Positions 1-5,889 of a DNA stretch of 6,394 bases are shown piece by piece (the first letter of the stretch is position 1; each line of letters begins with the position of its first letter). The stretch covers positions 1 to 6,394 of the forward strand of contig JAJZFO010000274.1 of NCBI GenBank assembly GCA_021805305.1, written 5' to 3'. A program made the position numbers and the translations under genes. The notes below the pieces were generated by a model that had not been told where the DNA came from, did no database searches, and saw only the letters and a program-made list of their open reading frames with translations. Origin of the DNA: Actinomycetes bacterium (GTDB lineage: Bacteria > Actinomycetota > Acidimicrobiia > Acidimicrobiales > RAAP-2).

Positions 1-30
1 GTGACACGGCAGCACGAGGTAGCAACGCGT

Positions 31-49
31 CCGCACTGCAGCGGTGCGG
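31..49. promoter_or_regulatory. Small hairpin in the pckG leader
   Basis: CCGCAC (31-36) and GTGCGG (44-49) are perfect 6-bp complementary arms around a 7-nt loop. The hairpin ends 7 nt before the pckG ribosome binding site. It could be the tail of an upstream terminator or a leader structure. There is no T-run after it, so an intrinsic terminator of the classical kind is not supported. The gene to the left is outside the window. Confidence 0.3.
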
Positions 50-56
50 CGATAAC

Positions 57-63
57 AAAGGGG
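57..63 (+). promoter_or_regulatory. Ribosome binding site deciding the pckG start
   Basis: AAAGGGG lies 9 nt before the ATG at 73 and matches the anti-Shine-Dalgarno region well apart from one base. It selects ATG 73 over the GTG at position 1, which is in frame but gives 24 extra residues that do not look like PEPCK. Confidence 0.7.
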
Positions 64-72
64 ATCTTGGCC

Positions 73-1863
73 ATGACGTACCCGACTTCGAACAAGCGAC
101 TCATCGATTGGGTTGAAGAGGTAGCACGACTCACCACTCCCGATCGTATCCACTGGTGCGACGGCTCGGATCGTGAATACGACGAACTCTGCGCCGAGCT
201 CGTCGCCCAGGGCACCTTCATCGAGCTGGCCGACGACAAGCGGCCGAACAGCTACTACGCCACCTCGGACCCCAGCGACGTGGCCCGGGTGGAGGACCGG
301 ACGTTCATCTGCTCGGAGCGTGAGATCGACGCCGGACCGACGAACAACTGGTGCGACCCCGCCCAGATGCGCGCCACGCTCAATGGACTTCTCGCCGGTT
401 CCATGAAGGGTCGCACCATGTACGTGGTCCCCTTCTCGATGGGCCCCCTCGGCTCGGACATCGCCCACCTCGGGGTCGAGATCACCGACTCGGCCTACGT
501 CGCGGTCAGCATGAAGATCATGACCCGCATGGGTCAGGCCGTACTGGACCTCCTGGGCGACGACGGCTACTTCGTGCCGGCGCTGCACTCGGTGGGCGCG
601 CCGCTCGCCGAGGGCGAGGCCGACGTCCCCTGGCCCTGCAACGCCGAGCACAAGTACATCGTCCACTTCCCCGAGACCAAGGAGATCATCTCCTACGGCT
701 CGGGTTACGGCGGCAACGCCCTACTGGGCAAGAAGTGCTTCGCCCTGCGCATCGCCAGCGTCATGGCACGCGAGGGAGGGTGGCTCGCCGAGCACATGCT
801 GATCCTGAAGCTCACCAATCCCCAGGGCGTCGCCAAGTACGTGGCGGCGGCCTTCCCGAGCGCCTGCGGCAAGACCAACCTCGCGATGCTCGTGCCGACC
901 CTGCCCGGCTGGTCCGTCGAGACCATCGGCGACGACATCTGCTGGATGAAGCCCGGCGCCGACGGTCGGCTCTACGCGATCAATCCCGAGTCCGGTTTCT
1001 TCGGCGTGGCCCCAGGGACCAACCAGGTGACCAACCCCAACGCCATGGCCACCGTGACCAGGAACACGATCTTCACCAACACCGCGCGCACGGTCGACGG
1101 CGACGTGTGGTGGGAGGGGATGGACCTACCCGACGCCGAGATCATCGACTGGCGCGGCGAGCCCTGGTCGCCCGACTCTCAGAAGGTGGCCGCCCACCCG
1201 AACTCGCGCTTCACCGCACCGGCGGCCCAGGACCCGGCGATCGCCCCCGAGTGGGAGGACCCGACCGGCGTACCGATCGACGCCATCCTCTTCGGTGGCC
1301 GACGCGCGAGCGTCGTGCCGCTGGTGACCCAGTCCTTCGACTGGGACCACGGGGTCTTCATGGGGTCGATCGTCGCCTCCGAGACGACGGCCGCGGCCGT
1401 GGGCGCGGTCGGCAACCTGCGCCACGACCCCTTCGCCATGCTGCCGTTCTGCGGCTACAACATGGCCGACTACTTCGGCCATTGGCTGAGCTTCTCGCGC
1501 GACCACGACGAGTCGAAGCTCCCCAAGATCTTCTACGTCAACTGGTTCCGCAAGGGCGAGGACGGTCGCTGGCTGTGGCCGGGCTTCGGCGAGAACAGTC
1601 GCGTCCTCGAATGGGTGTTCAACCGCGTGGGTGGCGACGCCGACGCGGTGGAGACGCCCATCGGCTACCTGCCCACCATGGAGTCGCTCGACGTCACGGG
1701 CGTGAACGTCTCGTCGGAGGACATGGCCGAGCTGCTCGCGGTCCACGCGGACGAGTGGCGCCTCGAGGTCCCGGGGATCCGCGAGTACTTCGCGCAATTC
1801 GGCGATCGCCTGCCCGCGGCGCTGCACGCGCAGGTCGACGCCCTCGAGGCCCGACTGGCGTGA
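73..1863 (+). CDS. pckG: Phosphoenolpyruvate carboxykinase (GTP)
   Basis: This cytoplasmic enzyme converts oxaloacetate and GTP to phosphoenolpyruvate, GDP and CO2, the first committed step of gluconeogenesis from TCA intermediates. The product is 596 aa, close to the usual ~600. Family motifs appear in order: the R72 region (human PCK1 R87), the PEP/oxaloacetate site YGSGYGGN (208-215) followed by GKK (219-221), H241, the P-loop PSACGKTN (262-269) with reactive C265 and K267, GDDICWM (286-292) with the Mn-ligand aspartate, NSRF with R379, a lid segment around 437-447, PFCGYN (458-463), and the guanine-side WPGFGEN (502-508). Every active-site position I could align is kept, so it should be active. 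The ATG at 73 is chosen for its ribosome binding site and because homologous sequence begins there. The ATP-type enzyme (PckA) is unrelated in sequence and is excluded. The gene probably shares a transcript with the acetyltransferase 37 bp downstream. Confidence 0.97.
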   Translation: MTYPTSNKRLIDWVEEVARLTTPDRIHWCDGSDREYDELCAELVAQGTFIELADDKRPNSYYATSDPSDVARVEDRTFICSEREIDAGPTNNWCDPAQMRATLNGLLAGSMKGRTMYVVPFSMGPLGSDIAHLGVEITDSAYVAVSMKIMTRMGQAVLDLLGDDGYFVPALHSVGAPLAEGEADVPWPCNAEHKYIVHFPETKEIISYGSGYGGNALLGKKCFALRIASVMAREGGWLAEHMLILKLTNPQGVAKYVAAAFPSACGKTNLAMLVPTLPGWSVETIGDDICWMKPGADGRLYAINPESGFFGVAPGTNQVTNPNAMATVTRNTIFTNTARTVDGDVWWEGMDLPDAEIIDWRGEPWSPDSQKVAAHPNSRFTAPAAQDPAIAPEWEDPTGVPIDAILFGGRRASVVPLVTQSFDWDHGVFMGSIVASETTAAAVGAVGNLRHDPFAMLPFCGYNMADYFGHWLSFSRDHDESKLPKIFYVNWFRKGEDGRWLWPGFGENSRVLEWVFNRVGGDADAVETPIGYLPTMESLDVTGVNVSSEDMAELLAVHADEWRLEVPGIREYFAQFGDRLPAALHAQVDALEARLA

Positions 1864-1872
1864 GACTCCCCT

Positions 1873-1884
1873 CGCGGGCCCGCG
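1873..1884. repeat. 12-bp GC palindrome between pckG and the acetyltransferase
   Basis: CGCGGGCCCGCG reads the same on both strands. It lies 9 bp after the pckG stop codon. It has no loop and no T-run, so it is a poor intrinsic terminator. It may be chance in GC-rich DNA or an mRNA stability/attenuation element between the two genes. Confidence 0.3.
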
Positions 1885-1900
1885 CCGTGGCGTCACTCAG

Positions 1901-2413
1901 GTGCCCTTGATCCTTCGACCCTACGAGCGCCGCGACGAGGCCGCCGCGCTGCGCGCGCGCGAGGAGTTGGCGCGCGAGGGGTTCGAGTACCTCTGGGGCT
2001 TCGACCCCCGTGGCTCGTGGGAGGACTTCCTGACGGTCCTGGCCCGTCGCGCCGAGGGACGAGACCTTCCCGAGGGGTCGGTCCACAGTGCCCTCCTGGG
2101 CGGGTTCGTCGACGGCGAACTCGTGGGCCAGCTCTCGGTGCGCTTCACCCTCAACGAGTTCCTGGCCGCACGCGGCGGCCACGTGGGTTACGCCGTGCGG
2201 CCAGCCTTTCGACGCCGCGGTCACGCCAGTGATCTGCTGCGTCACGGCCTGACCCTCGCGAACCAGCACGGTGTCGACCCCGTGCTGGTGACCTGTCACG
2301 TCGACAACGTCGGCTCCGCACGGGTCATCGAACGCGCCGGGGGTGCGTTCGAGTCGATCTACCTGGACCCGAACGACGGCGGATTCCGCCGGTATTGGTT
2401 CCACGCCCACTAG
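1901..2413 (+). CDS. GNAT-family N-acetyltransferase
   Basis: This is a 170-aa predicted acetyl-CoA-dependent N-acetyltransferase of unknown substrate, likely cytoplasmic. The N-terminal LILRPYERRDE is a typical GNAT beta-1/alpha-1 opening. The acetyl-CoA pyrophosphate loop is RRRGHA (104-109) after the beta-4 strand HVGYAVRP (94-101). The motif B region DNVGSARVIERAGG (135-148), with its N-x-x-S pattern, ends in the usual glycine turn. The overall pattern resembles the COG3981 predicted acetyltransferase group. The start is a GTG at 1901 with no clear ribosome binding site. It is preferred because the fold begins at once after it. The gene follows pckG by 37 bp on the same strand, so it is probably translated from the pckG message. 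Whether it acts on PEPCK, another protein or a small molecule cannot be read from the sequence. Confidence 0.85.
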   Translation: MPLILRPYERRDEAAALRAREELAREGFEYLWGFDPRGSWEDFLTVLARRAEGRDLPEGSVHSALLGGFVDGELVGQLSVRFTLNEFLAARGGHVGYAVRPAFRRRGHASDLLRHGLTLANQHGVDPVLVTCHVDNVGSARVIERAGGAFESIYLDPNDGGFRRYWFHAH

Positions 2414-2492
2414 TGCGTCGTCTGGTCCGTCTCGACGCGACGCTCGACACGCCCGCTCGACGCGTGTGATCTGGTCGAAGTCGCCGTGGGTG

Positions 2493-2520
2493 CTGGTCGT
2501 GACCGAGTCACGCGAGCCAG
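2493..2520. other. Inverted repeat: operator or terminator in the gap before the XRE gene
   Basis: The gap 2414-2630 has no gene. Its clearest feature is CGTGAC-CGA-GTCACG (2498-2512), perfect 6-bp arms with a 3-nt centre, flanked by CTGG (2493-2496) and CCAG (2517-2520), which extend the stem across a small internal loop. It lies 79 bp after the acetyltransferase stop codon and 118 bp before the XRE start. As RNA it could end the pckG transcript, but no T-run follows. As DNA it has the symmetry of an operator for a dimeric helix-turn-helix protein. No convincing -35/-10 pair was found in the gap. Confidence 0.4.
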
Positions 2521-2630
2521 GGGGATATTGTGGGCAGTGCGCCGTGGGCCGCGAGTGGCCCGACTTGGCAGAGTGGGGATCTTGCGAGCGTCTCGACCGG
2601 AGGGCGCATCGATACTGGAGTGGCAAGAGA

Positions 2631-2933
2631 ATGGCACCTGACAAGCCCGGTGCTGGGTCGTCGGCGCAGACCCTCGGATCGCTGCTGAGGAGCGCACGGG
2701 TCGCGTCGAAGAAGTCCCAAGCCGAGGTCGCCTGCCTCCTGTCCACGTCGCAGGGGAACCTCAGTCGATGGGAGCGGGACCTGACCTACCCCCAAGACAC
2801 CGCCACGCTCCTCAAGATCGAGGACTTCGTCCACGTCGACCGGTCGGTGTTCATCGGCGCCGTCGTGGCCTCGGTGACCAAGAACACTCGCCGACGTCTG
2901 CGCGAGTTGCTCGACGAGCACGGCGAGCACTAG
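2631..2933 (+). CDS. XRE-family helix-turn-helix protein, 100 aa
   Basis: This is a small predicted DNA-binding transcriptional regulator made of essentially one Cro/C1-type domain. The domain spans about residues 14-68. Helix 1 is LGSLLRSARVAS (15-26), the turn helix is SQAEVACLLS (29-38), the recognition helix is SQGNLSRWERD (40-50) with the hallmark W47-E48, and helix 4 is near 58-66. The remaining 30 residues form a basic then acidic helix (RRRLRELLDEHGEH, 87-100) that may serve in dimerisation. No sensor domain is visible. The ATG at 2631 is chosen because GGAG lies 10 nt upstream and the domain begins soon after; the frame is open further upstream but that extension looks non-coding. 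The stop codon overlaps that of the opposing small gene. Its targets are unknown; self-regulation or control of the neighbouring minus-strand pair are both plausible. Confidence 0.8.
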   Translation: MAPDKPGAGSSAQTLGSLLRSARVASKKSQAEVACLLSTSQGNLSRWERDLTYPQDTATLLKIEDFVHVDRSVFIGAVVASVTKNTRRRLRELLDEHGEH

Positions 2934-3148
2934 TCCTCGAGGCGACCCTCGTCACGCGCGATGATGCGCGTGAGTGTCTCGACCATCTCATTGAGCCCCG
3001 TCGACAGTTCGCGTAGCGACGTCGCGGTCGCTCTGAGTCGCTCCAACTCGCTCAGTGACGCCGCCCTCGCTCGCAGGTCCCCCACCTCGCTGGTCGCGCC
3101 CCCGTCGACACCTTCCACCTCATCGGGCTCGTCGCGTTCATCGCTCAC
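2930..3148 (-). CDS. Small acidic leucine-zipper protein, 72 aa
   Basis: I do not recognise a family. The first 24 residues are acidic and probably disordered (MSDERDEPDE). The rest is a predicted coiled coil with leucine at every seventh position (38, 45, 52, 59) and L48, M55 and I62 in the partner core positions, so it should form a dimer or bind another helix. There is no signal peptide or membrane segment. The start is a GTG in a GTGA overlap with the stop of the upstream gene, with a strong GGAGG 6 nt before it, which argues for real, coupled translation. The stop shares CTAG with the convergent XRE gene. Likely roles are a partner or oligomerisation subunit of the epimerase-like protein. 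A general resemblance to exodeoxyribonuclease VII small subunits or DUF-type coiled coils is not convincing. Confidence 0.72.
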   Translation of the reverse strand: MSDERDEPDEVEGVDGGATSEVGDLRARAASLSELERLRATATSLRELSTGLNEMVETLTRIIARDEGRLED

Positions 3149-4320
3149 GTCACACCTCCGACGACGCCCTGCTCCTGGGACGAGGTTGGTCGCGCCGCTT
3201 CGCGGGCCGCGTCGTGACGCGCCATCACCTCGGTGCGCAAACGCAGTTCCATCGAGTTCGACGCGATCCCCCCGAGACTCGTGCCGCTGGCCCGAACGGC
3301 CGCGTCGCGGTGCTCGTCGTCATCGAGCAGGCGCCGACATTCCCGATAGGCCGCCTCGGCGCGGACGCCCCCCTGGGACAGCGCGTCGGGCTCGTCGTCC
3401 AAGAAGTCGTCGGGAACGACCACGCAGGGCTTGTGCAACGCCTGAGCCTCGGCCTGGACCGCGAGCGAATCGCTCACGACGACGTCCGCGCTCTCGAGCG
3501 TGGCCACGTAGTCGCGATAGTCCAGGTCGCCGGTCAATCTGACCCTCGGTCGGGAAGCCAAGCGCCCCTCGATGACCGAGCGCACGACCAGTCGATGCTG
3601 CAGCGGCAGGACGATCTCGACGTCGACGTCGCGCGACAGCAACACGCACACCTGGGTTACGATGTCCAATGGCGCCGTGATGCTCTCGCTCTGGCGCAGG
3701 ACCACCAACACTCGTCGGTTCGTCGTCGTGAACTGGGAATGACCCGGCTTGTTGCGAAGGACCCAACGTAAGTTGTCGACCGCGGGGGCGCCGACGATCA
3801 CGACGTCGTGGGGATTGGCGCCCTGATGGAGCAACGAGGTCGACACGGCCACGTTGGGCACGAAGTGCAGACGCGCTAACTGGGCGATCAATCGGGCGTT
3901 GACCGACGCCGTCGAGGTGCGCCGGGGCGACGCCACCTGCGTCGAGGTGACATGGGCGACCATGACGCCGAGGTAGAAGGCGGCGAGGGCCGCCCCGAGG
4001 GACATCGTCGAGGCGCCCTCGAGGACCAGAGTGCTCGGCGCACGACGATCGATGACCTCGTGGCTACGCTCGATGGCCCGACGTATGAGCTCATCCTGCG
4101 ACAAGCCCGAGATCTCGACCCCCAGGTCCTCCGCGGCCACGACGTCGAGCGACTCCATGGTTCGTGCGAGGTGCCGAGGTGGCCCACCGGTGGTGAGCAC
4201 CGTGACGTTCCACCTCTCCGACGCCGTCATCACGCGGATGAGGGGCGCCAGACTGATCGCCGCACGCCGGGAGCCGAGCATGACCACGGCGTCCGCGCGT
4301 GGCGTCGTCGCATCGCTCAT
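3145..4320 (-). CDS. Degenerate UDP-GlcNAc 2-epimerase (WecB/MnaA)-like protein
   Basis: This 391-aa cytoplasmic protein has the two-Rossmann (GT-B) layout of non-hydrolysing UDP-GlcNAc 2-epimerases (E. coli WecB, 376 aa). Matching blocks are GSRRAAISLAPLIRVM (16-31, cf. GTRPEAIKMAPL), the segment before LGAALAAFYLGVMVAHV (108-124), LHFVP near 151-155 leading to VGAPAVDNLRWV (176-187), and SDSLAVQAEA (283-292, cf. TDSGGIQEEA). By this alignment the catalytic residues are gone: E. coli K15 is Ser, D95 is Ala103, E117 is Thr125, E131 is a small residue near 138-139 and H213 is Arg209. The UDP-contacting Ser290 and Glu296 equivalents (S285, E291) and Arg10 (R18) remain. It may bind a nucleotide sugar without epimerising it, or be a distant glycosyltransferase-like enzyme. 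The ATG at 4320 has GGGAG 9 nt upstream; an in-frame ATG at 4425 lacks one and adds AT-rich, atypical residues. It is the first gene of a pair with the 72-aa zipper gene. Confidence 0.75.
   Translation of the reverse strand: MSDATTPRADAVVMLGSRRAAISLAPLIRVMTASERWNVTVLTTGGPPRHLARTMESLDVVAAEDLGVEISGLSQDELIRRAIERSHEVIDRRAPSTLVLEGASTMSLGAALAAFYLGVMVAHVTSTQVASPRRTSTASVNARLIAQLARLHFVPNVAVSTSLLHQGANPHDVVIVGAPAVDNLRWVLRNKPGHSQFTTTNRRVLVVLRQSESITAPLDIVTQVCVLLSRDVDVEIVLPLQHRLVVRSVIEGRLASRPRVRLTGDLDYRDYVATLESADVVVSDSLAVQAEAQALHKPCVVVPDDFLDDEPDALSQGGVRAEAAYRECRRLLDDDEHRDAAVRASGTSLGGIASNSMELRLRTEVMARHDAAREAARPTSSQEQGVVGGVT
3155..3159 (-). promoter_or_regulatory. Strong ribosome binding site for the 72-aa gene
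   Basis: On the minus strand GGAGG (followed by TG) lies 6 nt before the GTG start at 3148. It sits inside the end of the epimerase-like gene. This is the best Shine-Dalgarno sequence in the window and is the main support for calling the small gene. Confidence 0.7.
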
Positions 4321-4329
4321 CTCGAACGA

Positions 4330-4334
4330 CTCCC
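4330..4334 (-). promoter_or_regulatory. Ribosome binding site deciding the epimerase-like start
   Basis: GGGAG on the minus strand lies 9 nt before the ATG at 4320. The in-frame ATGs further upstream (4392 and 4425) have nothing comparable. Confidence 0.6.
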
Positions 4335-4382
4335 GTGCGACCCGGGGTGACGCGCTCCTCGCAGCCAACTGCCCGCCGTCAA

Positions 4383-4454
4383 AATGGTACATATCCCCAT
4401 CAGGTAAATTCCTCGAAAAGTGCATATGCAGATATGCATCTACACGAATGGTAC
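4383..4454. repeat. Paired 8-bp direct repeats AATGGTAC
   Basis: AATGGTAC occurs at 4383-4390 and again at 4447-4454, exactly 64 bp apart, bracketing the AT-rich patch. A near copy, AATGGCAC, is at 4481-4488. They may be regulator half-sites. Confidence 0.35.
4421..4438. repeat. Inverted repeat TGCATAT-N4-ATATGCA
   Basis: Arms of 7 bp (4421-4427 and 4432-4438) are separated by GCAG. The left half is also a self-contained 10-bp palindrome TGCATATGCA (4421-4430). The symmetry and its place in the AT-rich promoter zone suggest an operator. Confidence 0.45.
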
Positions 4455-4468
4455 TTCACCGAGTGTGA

Positions 4469-4484
4469 CATTGCCGTGGCAATG
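4469..4484. promoter_or_regulatory. 16-bp operator-like dyad CATTGCC-GT-GGCAATG
   Basis: Perfect 7-bp arms flank a 2-bp centre. A 2-nt loop is too tight for a good RNA hairpin, so a binding site for a dimeric protein is more likely. It is 15 bp upstream of the AT-rich zone with respect to leftward transcription. The binding protein is unknown; the nearby XRE protein is one candidate. Confidence 0.45.
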
Positions 4485-4505
4485 GCACGCGAGGGACTTT
4501 GGGCC

Positions 4506-4555
4506 CGAGGGGTCGTGCGGGTCCCGCTATCCGACGATGACCCCCCGACCCCTCG
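4506..4555 (-). terminator. Probable terminator hairpin after ndh
   Basis: CGAGGGGTCG (4506-4515) and CGACCCCTCG (4546-4555) are perfect 10-bp arms starting 1 nt after the ndh stop codon. The 30-nt loop contains a smaller GCGG/CCGC stem (4517-4527). No T-run follows on the minus strand, so this is a GC-rich hairpin without U tail, or an mRNA 3' stabiliser. Confidence 0.5.
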
Positions 4556-4556
4556 T

Positions 4557-5873
4557 TCAGTCGGCGGTCTCGGCGTCGGCCACGATGAGCCGTGGTCCCG
4601 AGGGCCAGTCGAAGTAGCGCCAGGTCCAATTGATCATCACCCGGAGCTTGTTCCGGAATCCCACGAGATACCACAGGTGCAGGCCGAGCCAGGCGATCCA
4701 GCCCAACGTCCCCTTGACCGTCGGACCCTTGGGCAGGGTGGCGACGGCGGCGTGGCGGCCGATGGTCGCCATGATGCCCTTGTTGTGGAACTTGAAGGGC
4801 AAGGGCGGCTTGCCCTCGCATTGACGCACGATCTGCGCCGCGACGTGGCGGCCCGACTGCATGGCCACGGGAGCCAGTTGCGGGTAATACCCACCATCGG
4901 GGTTGGGAATCGCCGCGGCGTCGCCCACGGCCCACTCGTGGGGTCGCTCGAGGATCTGCAGTGACGGCGACACCCGCACCCGCCCGCCCGGACCGGCGTC
5001 GGCTTGGACGTCCGTCGCCAGGGTACCGCTCGCGGTGACGCCAGCGGCCCAGATGACGGCCGCCACGCGGAGTCGTTCGCCGTCGGCGAATCGGATGGCG
5101 TGCTCCTCGACCTCGACCACGCTGCGGCCGAATTCGACCTCCACCCCCATGCGTTCGAGCTCCTTGAGCGCGTAGGCGCTGGCCTTCTCCGGGAAGGGCG
5201 TGAGGAGCCGCGGCGCCATGTCGACCAAGATGATGCGCACTCGCGTGGGGTCCAACCGGAGTCCGTCGCGTTTGATGACGGTCTTGATGAGTTCCGACAG
5301 GGCGCCGGAGGTCTCGACACCGGTCGGTCCGCCTCCCACGATCACGAAGTTCAGCCCGAGTGGTGCGGTGTCGGCGACCGCGTCAGCGTGCTCGAGCGAG
5401 GAGAGCAGTCGATTGCGCAGGCGTCGCGCGTCGGCCAGGGAGTAGAGGGGGATCGCGTGCTGCGAGGCGCCCGGGATGCCGAAGAAGGCGGCGGTCGCCC
5501 CCGTCGCGATCACCAGGTGGTCGTACGCGATCTCAGTATCGTCACCCAGTACCACGACCTGGCGCTCGTGGTCAACGTGGCGCACCTGGCCGTGGCGGAA
5601 CCGGACGTTGTCGGCCTTGCCGAAGACCGTGCGGATCGGGTAGGCCACCTCGGCGGGCTCCAGCATGGCCGTCGCCACTTGGTAGAGCAGGGGCAGGAAC
5701 GTGTGAAAGTTGTGACGATCGACGATGGTCACACGAACTCGTTGGCCGACCAGCCCCCGAGCCACCTCGAGCCCGCCGAAGCCACCGCCCACGATGACCA
5801 CGTGGGGTAACGACGTCGCTTCAGGTCCGGTCAACGCCGTCATCGAGGTCATCGCCATATCTGATTTAATCAT
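4557..5873 (-). CDS. ndh: Type II NADH dehydrogenase (NDH-2)
   Basis: This single-subunit flavoenzyme sits on the cytoplasmic face of the membrane, oxidises NADH and reduces quinone without pumping protons. The product is 438 aa, the usual size. The FAD loop is VIVGGGFGG (26-34); ATG near 123-125 is the conserved FAD-domain end; the NADH loop is VGGGPTGVE (179-187) with the ribose-binding acidic residue D218 at the end of the next strand; the second FAD contact is AVGDAA (315-320). The quinone-site block is APVAMQSG (334-341), with Pro where the textbook AQxAxQ has its first Gln. The C-terminal stretch GWIAWLGLHLWYLVGF (391-406) and the aromatic/basic residues to ~420 form the membrane-anchoring helices. 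The start is uncertain: ATGs at 5873, 5858, 5852 and 5843 all lack a ribosome binding site. It lies 16 bp after the MFS gene but probably has its own promoter. It is a sulfide:quinone reductase relative, yet lacks that family's cysteines. Confidence 0.95.
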   Translation of the reverse strand: MIKSDMAMTSMTALTGPEATSLPHVVIVGGGFGGLEVARGLVGQRVRVTIVDRHNFHTFLPLLYQVATAMLEPAEVAYPIRTVFGKADNVRFRHGQVRHVDHERQVVVLGDDTEIAYDHLVIATGATAAFFGIPGASQHAIPLYSLADARRLRNRLLSSLEHADAVADTAPLGLNFVIVGGGPTGVETSGALSELIKTVIKRDGLRLDPTRVRIILVDMAPRLLTPFPEKASAYALKELERMGVEVEFGRSVVEVEEHAIRFADGERLRVAAVIWAAGVTASGTLATDVQADAGPGGRVRVSPSLQILERPHEWAVGDAAAIPNPDGGYYPQLAPVAMQSGRHVAAQIVRQCEGKPPLPFKFHNKGIMATIGRHAAVATLPKGPTVKGTLGWIAWLGLHLWYLVGFRNKLRVMINWTWRYFDWPSGPRLIVADAETAD

Positions 5874-5874
5874 A
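5869..5874 (-). promoter_or_regulatory. Possible -10 element TATGAT of ndh
   Basis: TATGAT on the minus strand differs from TATAAT by one base. There is no good -35 at 16-18 bp. It contains the most upstream ndh ATG (5873). If used, transcription would begin near 5861-5864 and translation at 5858 or a later ATG, giving an almost leaderless message. Confidence 0.35.
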
Positions 5875-5875
5875 C

Positions 5876-5889
5876 TTGACCAGAATCAA
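5876..5889. promoter_or_regulatory. FNR-like operator TTGAC-CAGA-ATCAA before ndh
   Basis: This palindrome has the FNR/ANR spacing (TTGAT-N4-ATCAA) and matches 9 of the 10 defined bases. It lies directly upstream of the -10-like hexamer, where a bound protein would block polymerase. FNR repression of ndh is known in E. coli. Assignment to a Crp/Fnr protein here is an inference, as none is encoded in the window. Confidence 0.45.

Larger units (their letters stand above)
4381..4460 (-). promoter_or_regulatory. AT-rich promoter zone for the epimerase-like/zipper pair
   Basis: This stretch is strikingly AT-rich compared with its surroundings and lies 60-140 bp before the ATG at 4320, as expected of a promoter reading leftward. 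No hexamer pair is good enough to name: TTTACC and TATGTA on the minus strand are poorly spaced. It also holds the repeats described separately. A leader of some 60-100 nt would separate the transcript start from the gene. Confidence 0.45.

Noticed and set aside
1..72. GTG at position 1 as the pckG start
   Set aside because: The extra 24 residues do not resemble PEPCK, and a good ribosome binding site sits before ATG 73.
1126..1896. Minus-strand reading frame of 256 codons opposite pckG
   Set aside because: Antisense shadow of a clearly coding gene; low-complexity composition and no family match.
351..1910. Long + strand reading frame overlapping pckG (519 codons)
   Set aside because: It is an alternate frame of pckG, rich in Arg/Pro/Gly with no recognisable domain; typical of high-GC shadows.
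2447..2467. ACACGC/GCGTGT hairpin as a terminator after the acetyltransferase
   Set aside because: Only 6 bp with a 9-nt loop and no T-run, in DNA with many similar chance pairs; the 2493-2520 structure is stronger.
1694..2746. Minus-strand reading frame of 350 codons across pckG end, the acetyltransferase and the gap
   Set aside because: It runs antisense to two recognised genes and ends in an Arg/Pro-rich stretch; no domain seen.
3055..3771. Plus-strand reading frame opposite the epimerase-like gene
   Set aside because: The minus strand carries clear fold motifs, a ribosome binding site and a coupled second gene; this frame is its shadow.
3145..4320. Calling the gene a functional wecB
   Set aside because: The fold matches but the catalytic residues do not, so the enzymatic name would mislead.
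4321..4425. Upstream ATG at 4425 as the start of the epimerase-like gene
   Set aside because: The 35 added residues come from the AT-rich promoter zone, lack a ribosome binding site and have no counterpart in WecB.
5004..5810. Plus-strand reading frame opposite ndh (268 codons)
   Set aside because: Antisense to a confident NDH-2 gene with no domain of its own.
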